Source of the DNA: DATEJJ01 sp039649115
GTDB taxonomy: Bacteria > Actinomycetota > Actinomycetes > Mycobacteriales > Micromonosporaceae
Assembly: GCA_039649115.1 (NCBI GenBank)
Contig: JBBWZQ010000305.1
Location: 1 to 12,538 of the forward strand
Reading direction: 5' to 3'
DNA length: 12,538 nucleotides
Below the pieces are notes generated by a model. That model was not told the DNA's origin. It searched no databases and saw nothing but the letters and a program-made list of their open reading frames with translations. Made by a program: the position numbers and the translations under genes. Below, in pieces: positions 12,202 through 12,538 of this stretch. Numbering within the stretch: the first letter of the stretch is position 1; every line of letters starts with the position of its first letter.

Positions 12202-12538
12202 TTAGCGGAGCAGGTGGTGCAGGTACCGGTCGGGCCGGTCGAGGAACGCCCGGAAGTGGTCCACGACGGCAAGCTCGGACCACGCCGTCGTTCGGATCCC
12301 GTGCTCGCCAAGTTCCAGCACCGTGGCTGATGGCAACGCGGTCAACACCGGCGAGTGCGTAGCCACCACGATCTGCGCCCCGGCTTCGGCGAGGGCCGCC
12401 AGCCGAGACATCAGGCTGAGGGTGGAGGTGAACGACAGGGCAGCCTCCGGCTCGTCGAGCAGGTAGAAACCCGGTCGGGCGAACTTGCGTTCCAGCACGG
12501 CCAGAAAGCCCTCGCCGTGGCTGCGGTCGTGCAGGTCC
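12202..12538 (-). CDS. C-terminal part of an ABC/AAA-type ATPase (5' end beyond the window)
   Basis: The last 111 codons of a minus-strand gene are present and the frame is open to the window edge; GTG 12498 is internal, not the start. Visible motifs, in order: a signature-like SHGEGF just inside the edge, Walker B with catalytic glutamate FYLLDEPEAAL, then the D-loop region and the switch histidine in VVATHSPVL. This order is that of the C-terminal ABC-type ATPase domain in stand-alone soluble ATPases with an SHGE signature (AAA_21-like). No membrane segment is seen. The role cannot be told from this part: such proteins occur alone as housekeeping-like ATPases and also in anti-phage OLD-type systems, but no TOPRIM or nuclease domain follows here; the protein ends soon after at FLDRPDRYLHHLLR. 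The gene converges on the plus-strand operon and shows no obvious tie to it. Confidence 0.85.
   Translation of the reverse strand, partial: DLHDRSHGEGFLAVLERKFARPGFYLLDEPEAALSFTSTLSLMSRLAALAEAGAQIVVATHSPVLTALPSATVLELGEHGIRTTAWSELAVVDHFRAFLDRPDRYLHHLLR

Noticed and set aside
1..12538. CRISPR array, tRNA or rRNA genes
   Set aside because: No regularly spaced direct repeats and no tRNA or rRNA-like conserved segments were seen on either strand.

Overview
The window is high-GC DNA that reads as an actinomycete chromosome. The reasons are strong G/C preference at third codon positions, GTG and TTG starts behind GGGGAGG-type ribosome binding sites, a large ATP-binding LuxR-type (LAL) regulator of a kind common in actinomycetes, and a decayed family-5 ABC solute-binding protein. 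Frequent GTA valine codons and GGTACC-type words may hint at Micromonosporaceae or Pseudonocardiaceae, but I cannot settle the genus.

Layout, left to right. Positions 1-194 hold what may be the first codons of a minus-strand ORF leaving the window, inside a 13-bp interrupted inverted repeat. Positions 195-1100 (minus) encode an M15-like zinc peptidase whose stop codon lies in the loop of a strong hairpin. Positions 1228-4056 (minus) encode a 942-residue LAL regulator. A short divergent intergenic region (about 4057-4148) separates it from a plus-strand operon: a T4-lysozyme-like muramidase (4149-4805), a 967-residue unrecognised beta-rich protein (4807-7710) and a 1337-residue unrecognised protein (7734-11747). 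The operon genes are 1 and 23 nt apart. Immediately after, overlapping the last stop codon, is a frameshifted remnant of an ABC-transporter solute-binding protein that has no signal peptide (11744-12013). Then come three hairpins in about 105 bp, and the C-terminal part of an ABC/AAA-type ATPase on the minus strand (12202 to the window edge).

How it may work together. The two peptidoglycan-cleaving enzymes, one glycosidase and one peptidase, lie on opposite sides of the regulator. A near-identical composite sequence, GGG-N4-CCCTAGGGA, is found upstream of each, in the same orientation relative to each gene, and I see the octamer CCCTAGGG nowhere else in the window. I infer that the LAL regulator controls the peptidase, the lysozyme operon and perhaps itself. 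Two giant proteins co-transcribed with a lysozyme, with neither lytic enzyme carrying a signal peptide, are the best candidate for an undescribed system here. It could be a particle, toxin or envelope-remodelling module. No phage capsid, sheath, tube, baseplate or holin gene is visible, so any link to phage or contractile injection systems is speculation.
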